A DNA stretch of 52,428 nucleotides from Sporolactobacillus nakayamae (GCF_900113325.1 NZ_FOOY01000026.1:1-52428), one strand, 5' to 3'; shown: positions 43,251-52,279, counted from the first letter of the stretch. The notes: generated from the letters alone by a model not told the origin. Program-made: numbers and translations.

Positions 43251-44633
43251 GTGAAGAGAGAGAAGTTAAAGAGAGGCCTTAGTGCGCGCCATATTCAGAT
43301 GATTGCGCTGGGCGGAACGATCGGCGTTGGTTTGTTCATGGGCTCAGCGAGTACAATTCAGTGGACGGGTCCGTCCGTGCTGCTTGCTTATGCGATCAGC
43401 GGATTGTTTATTTTCTTCATTATGCGGGCGATGGGGGAGATGTTATACGTTGAGCCGAGCACCGGATCATTTGCGACATTCGGACGCGAGTTTATTCATC
43501 CGCTCGCTGGTTATCTGACCGCGTGGAGCAACTGGTTTCAATGGGTTATCGTCGGCATGTCTGAAGTGATCGCCGTGGGAACCTACATGAAGTTCTGGTT
43601 TCCGGGGACGCCGGCTTGGATTCCCAGTGTTCTGGTTGTGATCATTCTCGGTACGGCGAACCTGGTTTCTGTCCGTTCGTTCGGTGAATTTGAATTTTGG
43701 TTTGCGATGATCAAGGTGGTTACGATTATTTTGATGATTATTGCTGGAATCGGACTGATCTTTTTCGGATTTGGAAATGGAGGACGAGCGATCGGTTTGT
43801 CGAATCTCTGGGCAAACGGCGGTTTTTTTACAAAAGGGTGGACAGGCTTTTTCTTTTCGCTGTCGCTCGTCGTTGCAGCTTTCCAGGGGGTTGAACTGAT
43901 CGGCATCACTGCCGGTGAAGCGAAGCATCCGGAAAAAACAATTGTCCGGGCGATTCAGAGCATCATCTGGCGTGTCCTTATTTTTTATATTGGCGCGATC
44001 TTTGTGATTGTCACCGTCTATCCGTGGAATCAGCTTAATGAACTAGGCAGCCCGTTCGTCATTACGTTCGCAAAAATCGGCATTACCGCTGCAGCCGCGA
44101 TCATTAACTTTGTCATCATTACGGCAGCGATGTCCGGGTGCAACAGCGGCATTTACAGTGCCGGACGGATGCTCTACACGCTGGGTGAATTCGGACAGGC
44201 ACCCAAATGCTTCAAAAAAGTCTCCGGGAACGGAGTGCCGCTTTTTGGCACGATTGCTGTGCTCATCGGTCTTACTATCGGTGTTGTGCTGAACTTTGTC
44301 GCACCGCCGAAAATTTTTGTGTACGTCTACAGTGCGAGTGTCCTTCCGGGGATGGTTCCCTGGTTTGTCATCTTGATCAGCCATCTCAGGTTCAGAAAAA
44401 TAAAAGAAACTGAGTCGCAGAAACATCCGTTTAGAATGCCGCTTGTGCCGTTTTCAAACTATTTGACGATTGTCTTTTTAATCGTTGTATTAATCGGGAT
44501 GTGGTTCAATCCGGATACACGTCTGTCGCTGATTGTCGGGATTATTTTCCTTTGTCTCGTCGTCGCTAGCTATTATGTTTCCGGAGTTGGCAAACGGAAT
44601 ACTCCGGAAAATGAAGCACGATCGAATCAATAA
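43251..44633 (+). CDS. Amino-acid permease (APC family)
   Basis: The 460 residues span about 12 membrane segments with the family loop [24 protein letters not shown] at the N-terminus, [17 protein letters not shown] near 145 and [18 protein letters not shown] near 215. It resembles the GABA/proline/aromatic (AroP/GabP/YbgF) branch, moving amino acids with protons. GTG 43251 follows AGAAGGTGA at 8 nt. It is monocistronic and ends in a strong terminator. The exact amino acid is unknown. Confidence 0.9.
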   Translation: MKREKLKRGLSARHIQMIALGGTIGVGLFMGSASTIQWTGPSVLLAYAISGLFIFFIMRAMGEMLYVEPSTGSFATFGREFIHPLAGYLTAWSNWFQWVIVGMSEVIAVGTYMKFWFPGTPAWIPSVLVVIILGTANLVSVRSFGEFEFWFAMIKVVTIILMIIAGIGLIFFGFGNGGRAIGLSNLWANGGFFTKGWTGFFFSLSLVVAAFQGVELIGITAGEAKHPEKTIVRAIQSIIWRVLIFYIGAIFVIVTVYPWNQLNELGSPFVITFAKIGITAAAAIINFVIITAAMSGCNSGIYSAGRMLYTLGEFGQAPKCFKKVSGNGVPLFGTIAVLIGLTIGVVLNFVAPPKIFVYVYSASVLPGMVPWFVILISHLRFRKIKETESQKHPFRMPLVPFSNYLTIVFLIVVLIGMWFNPDTRLSLIVGIIFLCLVVASYYVSGVGKRNTPENEARSNQ

Positions 44634-44760
44634 AAGTAATCTTCGCCAAACAAGTGATCCGATTGATTCAGAAGATGACACGCAATGTTACAGCGGATCG
44701 AAGAAGATGTTGCGAAGCTGAAGCACTGTTTGTCACACGACATATACCATTTTCACTCTG

Positions 44761-44807
44761 AAGGGTACCATCAATGGATCTGTTTTCATTGATTGGTACC
44801 TTTTTTT
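44761..44807 (+). terminator. Terminator of the permease gene
   Basis: Arms AAGGGTACCATCAATG and CATTGATTGGTACCTTTTT (one bulge) end in seven T. Confidence 0.85.
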
Positions 44808-44824
44808 GATACTGAGATGTCAGT

Positions 44825-44960
44825 ACATGATTTTCCTGACAATCCTTGGAGCTATATCGGCTGGGGAGATTTGTTTTTCTTTGAAGAGAAGAAGGATTAT
44901 TCTAAGGCACGAGAACATAATGTTTTTACATGGAAATTGCTTATTGTATTTCTACTTCTG
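44825..44960 (+). pseudogene. Fragment of a second SEC-C/TPR gene
   Basis: [27 protein letters not shown] is almost the same as residues of the gene at 40167-41105 ([27 protein letters not shown]). After KA the copy jumps, and its following DNA (ACATAATG.TTTTACATGG..TTGCTTATTG, 44915-44950) resembles the sequence just after the intact gene's stop (41105-41137). The copy thus lost the last 40 codons or so and the start. Confidence 0.8.
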
Positions 44961-45001
44961 ATAAGGCACATTTTACATGAATTAATTGAAATGCTCTAAT
45001 C

Positions 45002-45565
45002 TTAGTGCAGCACTTTTCTTGAGGCATTATGAGCCGCCCGGTAATAGGGATTGTGGTGTTTCATTTCCTTTGTCATGAGTTCAAAAGTCAGTTCTATTTG
45101 TGGGTACGATGAGAGAAATGTATTTTTTGAGAGTATAATTTTCTCAATAATAGGATTCAAACGATTTTTTTCGACTGAGGAGATAGTTAAGTCTTCAGGA
45201 TGAACAAAGTCGCTGAATAGGAGTACGTGTTCAGGTTTTTGATACTTTTGTTTTATGACTGCGAATAGTGTCTGAATTGCAAACCAAATGGCTGCATACT
45301 CAGCATAGGGATTCTGTTTTTTGAAGAGCTGAGCATAATGCTTTCTTGACTTAACAATCACTTCGCCTTGGCCTACAAAACAAGAGGCTAGCCCAAAAAT
45401 GCCACTGGAATTAAGTTCGGATGCATCGACAAATATGAAAAGTGTATCTGTACTCCATTTAAAATTCTCCGAACGCTGCCTTCCTTTAGCGCTGGGCACG
45501 GCAAAGGTATTCAAGAAAACTTGTTGTCTGTTATTTGCTTCATAATGACGATTGATAGGCCGCAT
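45002..45565 (-). CDS. RNase H-like fold protein
   Basis: From ATG 45565 (GAGGTGA on minus upstream) the 187 residues show IFVDASELNSSGIFGLASCFV, then YAEYAAIWFAIQTL, then VLLFSDFV and a C-terminal NPYYRAAHNASRKVL. The pattern Asp-Ala-Ser, Glu, Asp and a C-terminal H-N is that of RNase HI-type nucleases (D, E, D, H/N). I infer a metal-dependent RNase H-like enzyme, but the short distances differ from housekeeping RNase HI. It is unlinked to known partners. Confidence 0.5.
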   Translation of the reverse strand: MRPINRHYEANNRQQVFLNTFAVPSAKGRQRSENFKWSTDTLFIFVDASELNSSGIFGLASCFVGQGEVIVKSRKHYAQLFKKQNPYAEYAAIWFAIQTLFAVIKQKYQKPEHVLLFSDFVHPEDLTISSVEKNRLNPIIEKIILSKNTFLSSYPQIELTFELMTKEMKHHNPYYRAAHNASRKVLH

Positions 45566-45963
45566 ATGGGTCAATCACCTCAATGAATGTGTATTTATCG
45601 TACATATTTGATAACTATTGATCAACCGAAAAATTGAAAGTGGCCTGCTGATGTTTTTGATTTAAAAGCATCAGGATCGTATTGGTCTATACATTGACAA
45701 AAAGATCCTGAGTAGCGCACATGTACCTAGTCAAGTAATCAGCCAATTAAAGGTGACAAAATCAGACGAAATGATTCTTGTCCTTGCGGCAACGAACAAA
45801 GGATAAGAAGTGCTGTGGATAGTAAGGTGGACGCCACTGCATGGAAAAAACGTGAATCAGTTTTAAAACGCATACAGAATGGATACTCGCAATGAAATGC
45901 GTTCATATGCACACGCCTTATACGTTTGATCACATCGTAGTTATCCTTTACAGTTTTTTAACC
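45566..45963. other. Region without a recognised gene
   Basis: About 400 bp. A short plus-strand frame (about 45670-45808) reads RIGLYIDKKILSSAHVPSQV, then MILVLAATNKG-stop, like the end of a decayed gene; no start or site was found. Confidence 0.4.
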
Positions 45964-46287
45964 TTACCGCAGCTGCGCTTCATTATCACGCCTGCTATAC
46001 ATAATACGGACAATTGCCACGGTTTTCAGCGGTTCCATGGTCAGATAAAAGACAAGATAGTTATCCACGGGTACGATACGAAGACCTTTGCTATGCCATG
46101 TCTCTTTATCGTAAAGGGAAAAACGAAACGGCATCTCATCCAGCTTTAAGGCCGCATTCATGATACGTTGAATTTGTTTTCTCGCAATTTCAGGATTCAG
46201 CAGTGAGATGGCGATATACGTGTAAATGCTGTTTAAATCTCGTTCCGCATGCACGGTATATACAATCTTCCACTGCTCATTTCCCAT
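45964..46287 (-). CDS. RelE/ParE-family toxin
   Basis: The 107 residues have the ParE/RelE fold: KIVYTVHAERDLNSIYTYIA, FRFSLYDKETWHSKGLRIVPVDNYLVFYL and VAIVRIMYSRRD. It overlaps its antitoxin gene by 11 bp. The toxin acts on ribosome-bound mRNA (RelE) or on gyrase (ParE); the variant cannot be told by sequence. Confidence 0.85.
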   Translation of the reverse strand: MGNEQWKIVYTVHAERDLNSIYTYIAISLLNPEIARKQIQRIMNAALKLDEMPFRFSLYDKETWHSKGLRIVPVDNYLVFYLTMEPLKTVAIVRIMYSRRDNEAQLR

Positions 46288-46582
46288 AATCCCGCCTCAT
46301 CTTCTCGGCTACGCGCTCTGCCGATGTAATTCTCCCAGCGTTTAGATCGGCCAGTCCTTTTTCAATTTCATCGTTAAATGATTTTTCATCGAGCGATCCG
46401 AAAGTGAGCGGCTTGTTTTCGGGCAGTTTTATATCGAAGGGGATCCCGCGCTGCAGCACGACCTGACGCAGAAAAAGACTGATCGCGTTGGACATGGGAA
46501 TCCCGAGCTGCTTCAGAACCTGCTCAGCCTGCTCCTTAAGTTCAGGTTCAATACGGGCGAAAACGTTTGATGTTCTTGTCAC
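46277..46582 (-). CDS. RelB/DinJ-family antitoxin
   Basis: The 101 residues have an N-terminal ribbon-helix-helix (VTRTSNVFARIEPELKEQAEQVLKQLGIPMSNAISLFLRQVVLQRGIPF) and a C-terminal toxin-binding tail. GTG 46582 lies 8 nt after GGAGG on minus; GTG 46591 overlaps that site. It is the first gene of the pair and probably represses it. Confidence 0.85.
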   Translation of the reverse strand: MTRTSNVFARIEPELKEQAEQVLKQLGIPMSNAISLFLRQVVLQRGIPFDIKLPENKPLTFGSLDEKSFNDEIEKGLADLNAGRITSAERVAEKMRRDYGK

Positions 46583-46847
46583 TTGAGACACCTCCTATAT
46601 CACAATTATATTCAATTGTATTGCAGTGTGCAATCATAGTACGGAATGAGCAAATGTCCTCTGTTTTACGAATCTCCCTGCTGGCACTTCTCCTCTGCTT
46701 TTCCCTTCGCATCTTCTAAAAATTATAGAGTCAAAATGTATGTCATTTGATTTAAACTGCCTAATCATGCTATAAGTGTTAAGAAAGCAATCTTGGGGAT
46801 ACAGATTCTGGACGAGTATCCCATAATGTGAGGATTTGAAGTTAACG

Positions 46848-47846
46848 ATGAATACTAATTTTTGGCGTGATTTACCACGACCTTTTTTTATACTGGCACC
46901 GATGGAAGAGGTGACGGATGTTGTTTTCCGCCATGTCGTGAGTGCGGCAGCTAGGCCTGATGTGTTTTTTACAGAGTTTACAAACACGGATAGTTATTGT
47001 CATCCGGAGGGGATTCAAAGTGTGCGTGGGCGTTTAACGTTTACGGAGGATGAACAGCCGCTTGTCGCCCAAATATGGGGGGATAAACCGGAACACTTTC
47101 GGCAGATGAGTATCGGTCTGGCGAAGCAAGGGTTTCGCGGTGTGGATATCAATATGGGCTGCCCGGTGCCTAATGTGACGGCGAATGGAAAGGGAAGCGG
47201 CCTTATCCTGCGCCCCGAAGTCGCAGCCGATTTAATTCAGGCGACAAAGGCAGGGGGACTGCCCGTAAGTGTGAAGACAAGGCTCGGTTACTCGGATGTT
47301 GACGAATGGCGGGACTGGTTGACACATGTATTGAAGCAAGACATTGCGAATCTTACCATTCATCTGCGTACACGAAAGGAAATGAGCAAGGTAGATGCAC
47401 ACTGGGAACTCATCCCGGAGATTATGAAACTTCGCGATCAGGTGGCACCGCATACACTTTTGACGATCAATGGCGATGTGTCTGACCGTCAAACCGGCTT
47501 GAAGCTTGCTGAACACTATGGCGTAGATGGTCTAATGATTGGTCGCGGTATTTTTGCGAATCCATTTGCCTTTGAAAAAGAGCCGAAAGAGCACAGTAGT
47601 CAGGAACTGCTCGATCTCTTGAGGCTGCATCTGGATCTCTATGATCAGTATTCGGAAGAATTAGAGCTGCGTCCGTTTACTGCACTCCATCGCTTTTTTA
47701 AGATCTATGTCCGTGGTTTTCGCGGGGCAAGTGAATTGAGAAATCAATTGATGAGCACAAAGTCAACCAATGAAGTGCGTGCTTTGCTTGATCACTTTGA
47801 TCAGCAACAAGACAAAGACGATCTGGGAACGCAATCGGGTCTTTGA
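46848..47846 (+). CDS. tRNA-dihydrouridine synthase
   Basis: The 332-residue FMN enzyme has [17 protein letters not shown] at the N-terminus, [11 protein letters not shown], the active-site Cys in [22 protein letters not shown] near 97, VKTRLG near 142 and [15 protein letters not shown] near 230. It reduces uridine in tRNA D-loops. ATG 46848 is chosen; TTG 46836 is too close to the AGGA. It is a Dus paralogue separate from the dusB-type found in housekeeping operons. Confidence 0.9.
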   Translation: MNTNFWRDLPRPFFILAPMEEVTDVVFRHVVSAAARPDVFFTEFTNTDSYCHPEGIQSVRGRLTFTEDEQPLVAQIWGDKPEHFRQMSIGLAKQGFRGVDINMGCPVPNVTANGKGSGLILRPEVAADLIQATKAGGLPVSVKTRLGYSDVDEWRDWLTHVLKQDIANLTIHLRTRKEMSKVDAHWELIPEIMKLRDQVAPHTLLTINGDVSDRQTGLKLAEHYGVDGLMIGRGIFANPFAFEKEPKEHSSQELLDLLRLHLDLYDQYSEELELRPFTALHRFFKIYVRGFRGASELRNQLMSTKSTNEVRALLDHFDQQQDKDDLGTQSGL

Positions 47847-48089
47847 TCAAATTGTCAGGCTCGCTTGCTCGGCTCACCTTTCTTTCGGGTCAAATCGGTA
47901 CAGAACGAGGAGTAGGTCGGGCTGACCAGCAACGAAACGGTGATCGATCCCCGCTGCGGTATTGAATGGTCCCTTGAAAAAGTAATAATAGCTGCTTGAT
48001 ACCCGAGTCTATTTCTTTTTCTGATAAGCTACTGTACCTAATAGTTCCGGCTCAATGATTGTTATACTTAACATAATGGAGGCAAGAAC

Positions 48090-48758
48090 ATGCGAATAAA
48101 CGTATTACAACATACACCGAGCGAAGGACCAGGCTCTATTAAAGATTGGTCGATAAGCAGAGGACATGAGATGTATGTCTATCACCCTTATCAGTTTGAC
48201 GGTGTTCTGCCAGCTGCTGATCAGACAGATATGCTTATCATTTTAGGAGGGCCCATGAGTCCCAATGATTCCGATGAATGGATTTTGAATGAACGTACGC
48301 TTATTCAAAAGTTATTAGATCAGAACGTTCCAATTTTTGGAGCATGCTATGGGGCGCAACAAATCGCAAAAACTCTTGGGTACACGATTGGAAAAGCACC
48401 GGCAAAAGAAGTAGGCTGGGCTCCGGTATACCTGAAAAGTAATGCTGTTCCTGATCTTCCAGAAAAACTGGTTGCGCTGCATTGGCATGAAGAAATGTTC
48501 GAAATCCCAGAGGAAGCGGAGCTGCTATTTTCAAGTGATTTGCTGGAAAATCAGGGCTTTGTGATGAATCATCGAGTTATAGGATTACAGTTTCATTTCG
48601 AACCACAAGCGGATGACGTACGTGAGATCGTTGTGAACGACGCCCAGTACACAAAGGGATCTTTATTAAAACAATCATCTGACGATATTTTGAACCACCT
48701 CGTTCCAAAAGAAAATAAGGAAGTCATGTTTAAGCTATTAGACTATATTACCAATTGA
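48090..48758 (+). CDS. Class-I glutamine amidotransferase
   Basis: The 222 residues have the triad: Cys in FGACYGAQQIA near 87, and His and Glu in GLQFHFEPQADDV near 171. Such stand-alone GATases act on small molecules (for example YfeJ/GuaA-like paralogues). GGAGG precedes ATG. The partner is unknown. A hairpin terminator overlaps its end. Confidence 0.88.
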   Translation: MRINVLQHTPSEGPGSIKDWSISRGHEMYVYHPYQFDGVLPAADQTDMLIILGGPMSPNDSDEWILNERTLIQKLLDQNVPIFGACYGAQQIAKTLGYTIGKAPAKEVGWAPVYLKSNAVPDLPEKLVALHWHEEMFEIPEEAELLFSSDLLENQGFVMNHRVIGLQFHFEPQADDVREIVVNDAQYTKGSLLKQSSDDILNHLVPKENKEVMFKLLDYITN

Positions 48759-48792
48759 AAATAGGCTACAATTCAAAGATTGTGGTCTATTG
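48757..48792. terminator. Terminator of the amidotransferase gene
   Basis: AATAG.C.ACAAT pairs with ATTGT.G.CTATT, and a TTTTT follows a few bases later (48795-48801). Confidence 0.5.
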
Positions 48793-48867
48793 TTGTCTTT
48801 TTAACGAAAATCGGTAAGCAAGCTGGCGACACCATAAAAGTAATCACGGAACACGATCACTTTTGCA

Positions 48868-48999
48868 ATGCTTGAAGCTACCAATGAGTTTGCGGAGCGG
48901 ATCGCAGGGAATAAGACCTATGAAGGGGCAATTCAGCTTACGCGCGACAAGCCGATCGATGATGAACGCATCATCGGCATCGCACAATGGAGTGTGTAA
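48868..48999 (+). pseudogene. Short fragment of an unrecognised gene
   Basis: The 43-residue frame MLEATNEFAERIAGNKTYEG, then LTRDKPIDDERIIGIAQWSV-stop has protein-like composition, but no ribosome-binding site upstream. The preceding DNA in another frame (GDTIKVITEHDHF) looks like its missing part, so a frameshifted end of a gene is likely. Confidence 0.3.
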
Positions 49000-49014
49000 A
49001 GGGAGTGACACTTT

Positions 49015-49365
49015 ATGAAAAACGAGCGTGTATACAAAATGGCATTTTCGAGAGTTTATCCGCTCTACATTCAAAAGGCGGAGCGCAAAGGGCGATCCAA
49101 AGCCGATGTAGATGCCGTGATTTGCTGGTTGACGGGTTATGACGATAAAGGTCTTGCGCAGCAAATTGACAAGAACGCTGATTTTGAAACGTTCTTCGCC
49201 GATGCGCCGCAAATCAACCCCAATGCGTCTAAAATCAAAGGGGTGATTTGTGGGTATCGTGTCGAGGAAATCGAAGACTCACTCATGCAGAAAATCAGGT
49301 GGCTTGACAAACTGGTTGACGAATTAGCGAAAGGCAAGCCAATGGAGAAGATTTTGAGAAGCTGA
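49015..49365 (+). CDS. DUF2200 domain protein
   Basis: The 116 residues match DUF2200 over the full length: [37 protein letters not shown], then [19 protein letters not shown] and [20 protein letters not shown]. The function is unknown. GGGAG precedes ATG 49015 at good spacing. It borders the eroded end of the second PadR operon. Confidence 0.85.
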   Translation: MKNERVYKMAFSRVYPLYIQKAERKGRSKADVDAVICWLTGYDDKGLAQQIDKNADFETFFADAPQINPNASKIKGVICGYRVEEIEDSLMQKIRWLDKLVDELAKGKPMEKILRS

Positions 49366-49429
49366 GATGAGGTACCTATGCCACCAGAAATGCCGGGACT
49401 TAAATCAATGCTATATACTGACTTGCTCC

Positions 49430-49625
49430 CGCGAACGGGACAGTGCCCCCAAAGAGCAGTCGAACGTGCAATCGGCATGATCGTGACTGTGAGAATGGTG
49501 TCCATGCTGCGTGTGATATGACGGGGGCGAAAATACTGCTTTTATCTACCGCAAAATCTCCTTTTGAAGTATCTTATAGGACTTTTGCAGCTCCATTACT
49601 TGGACTGCCTTTTCCATCCTGATCG
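49430..49625 (-). pseudogene. Scraps of the ABC permease and ATPase genes of operon copy 2
   Basis: Three short pieces correspond to operon copy 1: 49440-49476 to the permease at 8240-8275 (AACGTGCAATCGGCAT versus AACGCGCAATCGGCAT), 49478-49530 to 8455-8505 (ATGGTGTCCATGCTGCG), and 49580-49622 to the ATPase start region 9290-9330 (GCCTTTTCCATC). All between them is deleted. The second operon therefore lost its transporter. Confidence 0.7.
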
Positions 49626-49631
49626 CCCCTT

Positions 49632-49982
49632 TTACTTTTTTGGGTCAGTAATCTTTTTCATCGCCTTGCTGACTTCTTGATTAACAGTTTCCTCATAGAT
49701 GTCAGCGTTTGTTTTTGAACCTTTGATCAGATCATCGCAAAAGGTCGCGACATCGTTGCCGGTTACTTCGAGCACACCTTTCCCTAAGGATGCCCCTTCT
49801 TCAAATAGATCGACAATTCCCGAAAGTAAGCCCGTACTGTCGGAAAGTTCAACAGGGCCGACTTTAAAGAGATATTTTTGAATTTCTTTATAAACAATCT
49901 GATAATCTTTCGGGAGTACTTTGACACGTGCCATGTGAGCCCGCCACTCTTTTTTGCCTTGAATGATATCCTGTATGCTCAT
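49632..49982 (-). CDS. DUF1048 family protein, operon copy 2
   Basis: The 116 residues are about 80% identical by eye to the protein at 9307-9681: MSIQDIIQGKKEWRAHMARV at the start and LLSGIVDLFEEGASLGKGVLEVTG in the centre. It is shorter at the C-terminus and no longer overlaps an ATPase gene. It is intact, although its transporter is gone, so it may serve the other transporter. Confidence 0.83.
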   Translation of the reverse strand: MSIQDIIQGKKEWRAHMARVKVLPKDYQIVYKEIQKYLFKVGPVELSDSTGLLSGIVDLFEEGASLGKGVLEVTGNDVATFCDDLIKGSKTNADIYEETVNQEVSKAMKKITDPKK

Positions 49983-49990
49983 TTTATCCT

Positions 49991-50338
49991 CTACTTTCTT
50001 AATTTCTTGGCGATCGTATTATTGAGTTGCCGACGCCATTTGTCGCGAAAAGACCTTGCTCCTTCTTCACCGGCTAGTGCTGAACAGAACCCTTTGATAT
50101 CGTCACCCAAAACCCCTTGAACGCTTTGACCGTCCACCGCCGTCTCCTCGAGAAGACCAAGCACACCATCAAGAATTGGTATTAGGTTGCGACCGGTGAA
50201 ATCGGAGTGCGACCAAAGATTGTTCTTAATTTCTTCCCATGCCGCTTGGTAATCAGCCGGCAGTTTTTTGGCTCGTGATTCAAAGGATTTCATTTCTTTA
50301 GTTATGTCGCTGCCGGTGACCTTTTCCAAAAAATTCAT
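49991..50338 (-). CDS. DUF1048 family protein, operon copy 2 (first of the pair)
   Basis: The 115 residues are about 90% identical by eye to 9691-10038 (MNFLEKVTGSDITKEMKSFE start and LLEETAVDGQSVQGVLG centre). Start ATG 50338 overlaps the PadR stop by 4 bp, as in copy 1. Function unknown. Confidence 0.84.
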   Translation of the reverse strand: MNFLEKVTGSDITKEMKSFESRAKKLPADYQAAWEEIKNNLWSHSDFTGRNLIPILDGVLGLLEETAVDGQSVQGVLGDDIKGFCSALAGEEGARSFRDKWRRQLNNTIAKKLRK

Positions 50339-50670
50339 TGTTTTCTCTCCTTTAACTCATTCATTTTTGAAGATACGAACGTCCATTTTTCCCAGAACCT
50401 CCGCAGTTTCTCGCGCCCCGCGTCATTGAGCACGAAAAACTTACGCGGCGGTCCCACATCAGATCGTTTTTTTTCTGTATTTACGAGCTTATTCTTCTCA
50501 AGCCGCACCAAAATGGTGTAGACCGTTCCTTCCACAACATCGGTGAAGCCGAGCGCGTTCAGCCGCCGTGTGATTTCGTAGCCGTAGGTTTCTCCGCGGT
50601 TTATAATTTCAAGAACACAGCCTTCAAGCACGCCCTTGAGCATTTCCGTTAGGTTTTCCAGTATAATCAC
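50335..50670 (-). CDS. PadR-family regulator, operon copy 2 (unusual start)
   Basis: The protein is nearly identical to that at 10038-10364 (LENLTEMLKGVLEGCVLEI; VVEGTVYTILVRLEKNKLV). The expected ATG is replaced by ATA; the nearest usable codon is GTG 50670, which is too close to the GAAGG site. Expression may be low or start from CTG or GTG. Operator and promoter are conserved, so it could still act on both operons. Confidence 0.75.
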   Translation of the reverse strand: MIILENLTEMLKGVLEGCVLEIINRGETYGYEITRRLNALGFTDVVEGTVYTILVRLEKNKLVNTEKKRSDVGPPRKFFVLNDAGREKLRRFWEKWTFVSSKMNELKERKQ

Positions 50671-50712
50671 CTTCGCTATTTAGTATGACTTGTATGAAGT
50701 ATCACTTACTAC

Positions 50713-50747
50713 TACTATATAGTAATACGCAATAGCTGCTTTGTCAA
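50713..50747 (-). promoter_or_regulatory. Promoter and candidate PadR operator of operon copy 2
   Basis: On minus, TTGACA (50747-50742), 17 bp, TACTAT (50724-50719). The palindrome TACTATATAGTA (50713-50724) overlaps the -10 box. Same layout as copy 1. Confidence 0.75.
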
Positions 50748-50877
50748 CTCGATCATGCTTTCTCATAATAGGAAAAAGGATGGGGGGAGAAGCTGTCCAA
50801 AATGATTCTGGAAAATAAGTCGTTATGAATCTGAATAAATTTAGCATCTCGGATTCTTCATAGAATGATTAGCCGCA

Positions 50878-51255
50878 TTAAATTAACTTTTTTTCAACAG
50901 GAATCACATGAGTACGATATTTTTCAATTTTTTCGCTTAAACTGCGCTCGGCTGCTTGTAAGCCGGAAATATGTTCTTGAAGCTTTAGCAATTCGTTAGT
51001 GAGTAGTTCAATTCTGCTTTCAATGGAACCCTCTCCTTCTTTGAACAATGAGATATAGTGCACTAAGGTTTTGATTGAGACGTTGGCTCCTCTCATTTGT
51101 TTCGCAAAGAATAGCCACTCGATATCTGTTTCCTCGAATATTCTTACTTCGTTTTTATCGCGCTTAATCGGTGGAACGATATTAAGTTTTTCATAGTAAC
51201 GTATCGTTGATTTAGGCAATCCCGTCTTTTGGCTCGCTTCATTGATGTTCATCAT
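50878..51255 (-). CDS. MerR-family transcriptional regulator
   Basis: The 125 residues have an N-terminal winged helix (MNINEASQKTGLPKSTIRYYEKLNIVPPIKRD), a dimerising coiled coil (ESRIELLTNELLKLQEHISGLQ) and a short C-terminus without Cys, so it is not a metal sensor of the classic type. It is divergent from an SDR gene, and a MerR-type promoter with 19-bp spacing lies between. It probably activates the SDR in response to a small molecule or stress (as AdhR/YraB types do). Confidence 0.9.
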   Translation of the reverse strand: MMNINEASQKTGLPKSTIRYYEKLNIVPPIKRDKNEVRIFEETDIEWLFFAKQMRGANVSIKTLVHYISLFKEGEGSIESRIELLTNELLKLQEHISGLQAAERSLSEKIEKYRTHVIPVEKKLI

Positions 51256-51282
51256 GTTCCTCCGCTCTAGTAAACTTTTCTC

Positions 51283-51313
51283 TTGCGTTAAACCTTACTT
51301 TAAGGTGTACGTT
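51283..51313 (+). promoter_or_regulatory. MerR-type promoter with 19-bp spacer
   Basis: TTGCGT (51283-51288), a 19-bp spacer, TACGTT (51308-51313). The inverted repeat ACCTTA/TAAGGT (51292-51306) is centred in the spacer, the hallmark of MerR-regulated promoters where the activator untwists DNA. Confidence 0.8.
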
Positions 51314-51359
51314 GAATTCAATCAAGAACTAAGTTCACAAAAGAAAAGAGGATTTTAGA

Positions 51360-52118
51360 ATGGTAGAAAACTTACAAAAGACAGTTGCAATCGTTACAGG
51401 AGCATCCAGTGGAATCGGGCGAGCAATTGCTAAGAATTTAGCTGCGGCAGGAAGTAACGTTGTCCTGGTCGCTCGTCGTAAGCAAAGATTAAATGACTTA
51501 GCGACTGAAATTGAGAAAGCAAACGGGCAATCGTTGCCCATCGAAGCGGATCTCACGTCCAGTGATGAAGCAATCCGGGTCGTTAACGAAACGATTGATA
51601 AATTTGGCACGCTGGATATTTTGGTTAATGCTGCAGGTGTTATGCTTAACGGAGATTCAATTGAAACCCCGGTGAAGGATTGGGATGCGATGGTTAATGT
51701 TAATCTTCGTGGCCTAATGTATCTGACTAAAGCTGCTTTGCCGCACCTAAAAGAGAGTGCCGAAAAGAGTGACAGGAAAGTCAGTGATGTTGTCAATATT
51801 TCTTCAGTTGCCGGGCGTTTTGCGGCTTCTCAGGTTGCGATTTATTCGGCAACAAAATTTGCTGTAACTGCTGCTACAGAAGCTTGGCGACAAGAATATA
51901 CGCGCCAACATATACGCTTTACAGTTATTGAACCAGGGAAAACTGCAACCGAACTTTTTGACCATCGAGTTGGCGAAAATGAAGCATTCGAAAAGATGTT
52001 TGGCAAGGTTGAGGAACTGCAAGCCGATGATATTGCGAATACGGTTCATTTCATCGTGACGAGTCCTCGGCGAATGGCGATCAACGAAGTGGTCATTCGG
52101 CCGACGGATCAAGCCTGA
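51360..52118 (+). CDS. SDR-family NAD(P)-dependent oxidoreductase
   Basis: The 252 residues have TGASSGIGRAIAKNLAAAG at the N-terminus, NAAGVM, active-site Ser in VNISSVAGR and YSATKFAV (YxxxK), plus a C-terminal IRPTDQA typical of the YdfG/clavaldehyde-like group. It acts on aldehydes or 3-hydroxy acids in the cytosol. It is divergent from the MerR gene and should be its target. A terminator follows. Confidence 0.92.
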   Translation: MVENLQKTVAIVTGASSGIGRAIAKNLAAAGSNVVLVARRKQRLNDLATEIEKANGQSLPIEADLTSSDEAIRVVNETIDKFGTLDILVNAAGVMLNGDSIETPVKDWDAMVNVNLRGLMYLTKAALPHLKESAEKSDRKVSDVVNISSVAGRFAASQVAIYSATKFAVTAATEAWRQEYTRQHIRFTVIEPGKTATELFDHRVGENEAFEKMFGKVEELQADDIANTVHFIVTSPRRMAINEVVIRPTDQA

Positions 52119-52130
52119 TATAAATAAACT

Positions 52131-52166
52131 GCTCCAGGATCCCTTTGCTGAGATCCTGGAGCTTTT
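52131..52166 (+). terminator. Terminator of the SDR gene
   Basis: Perfect arms GCTCCAGGATC and GATCCTGGAGC with TTTT after. Confidence 0.85.
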
Positions 52167-52279
52167 AATGCTTTTGAAAAAAATTCAGAATCGCACCTTC
52201 GCCTTGATATTCCCATAGAAAATGAGCCGGAGCCCATGATCTCAGTTAGAATAGAGTCCTAAAAGGAGAGATTCATAGG

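Noticed and set aside
49137-49505. Minus-strand frame across DUF2200 and the ABC scraps
   Set aside because: Antisense to the intact DUF2200 gene, with fused segments and no ribosome-binding site.
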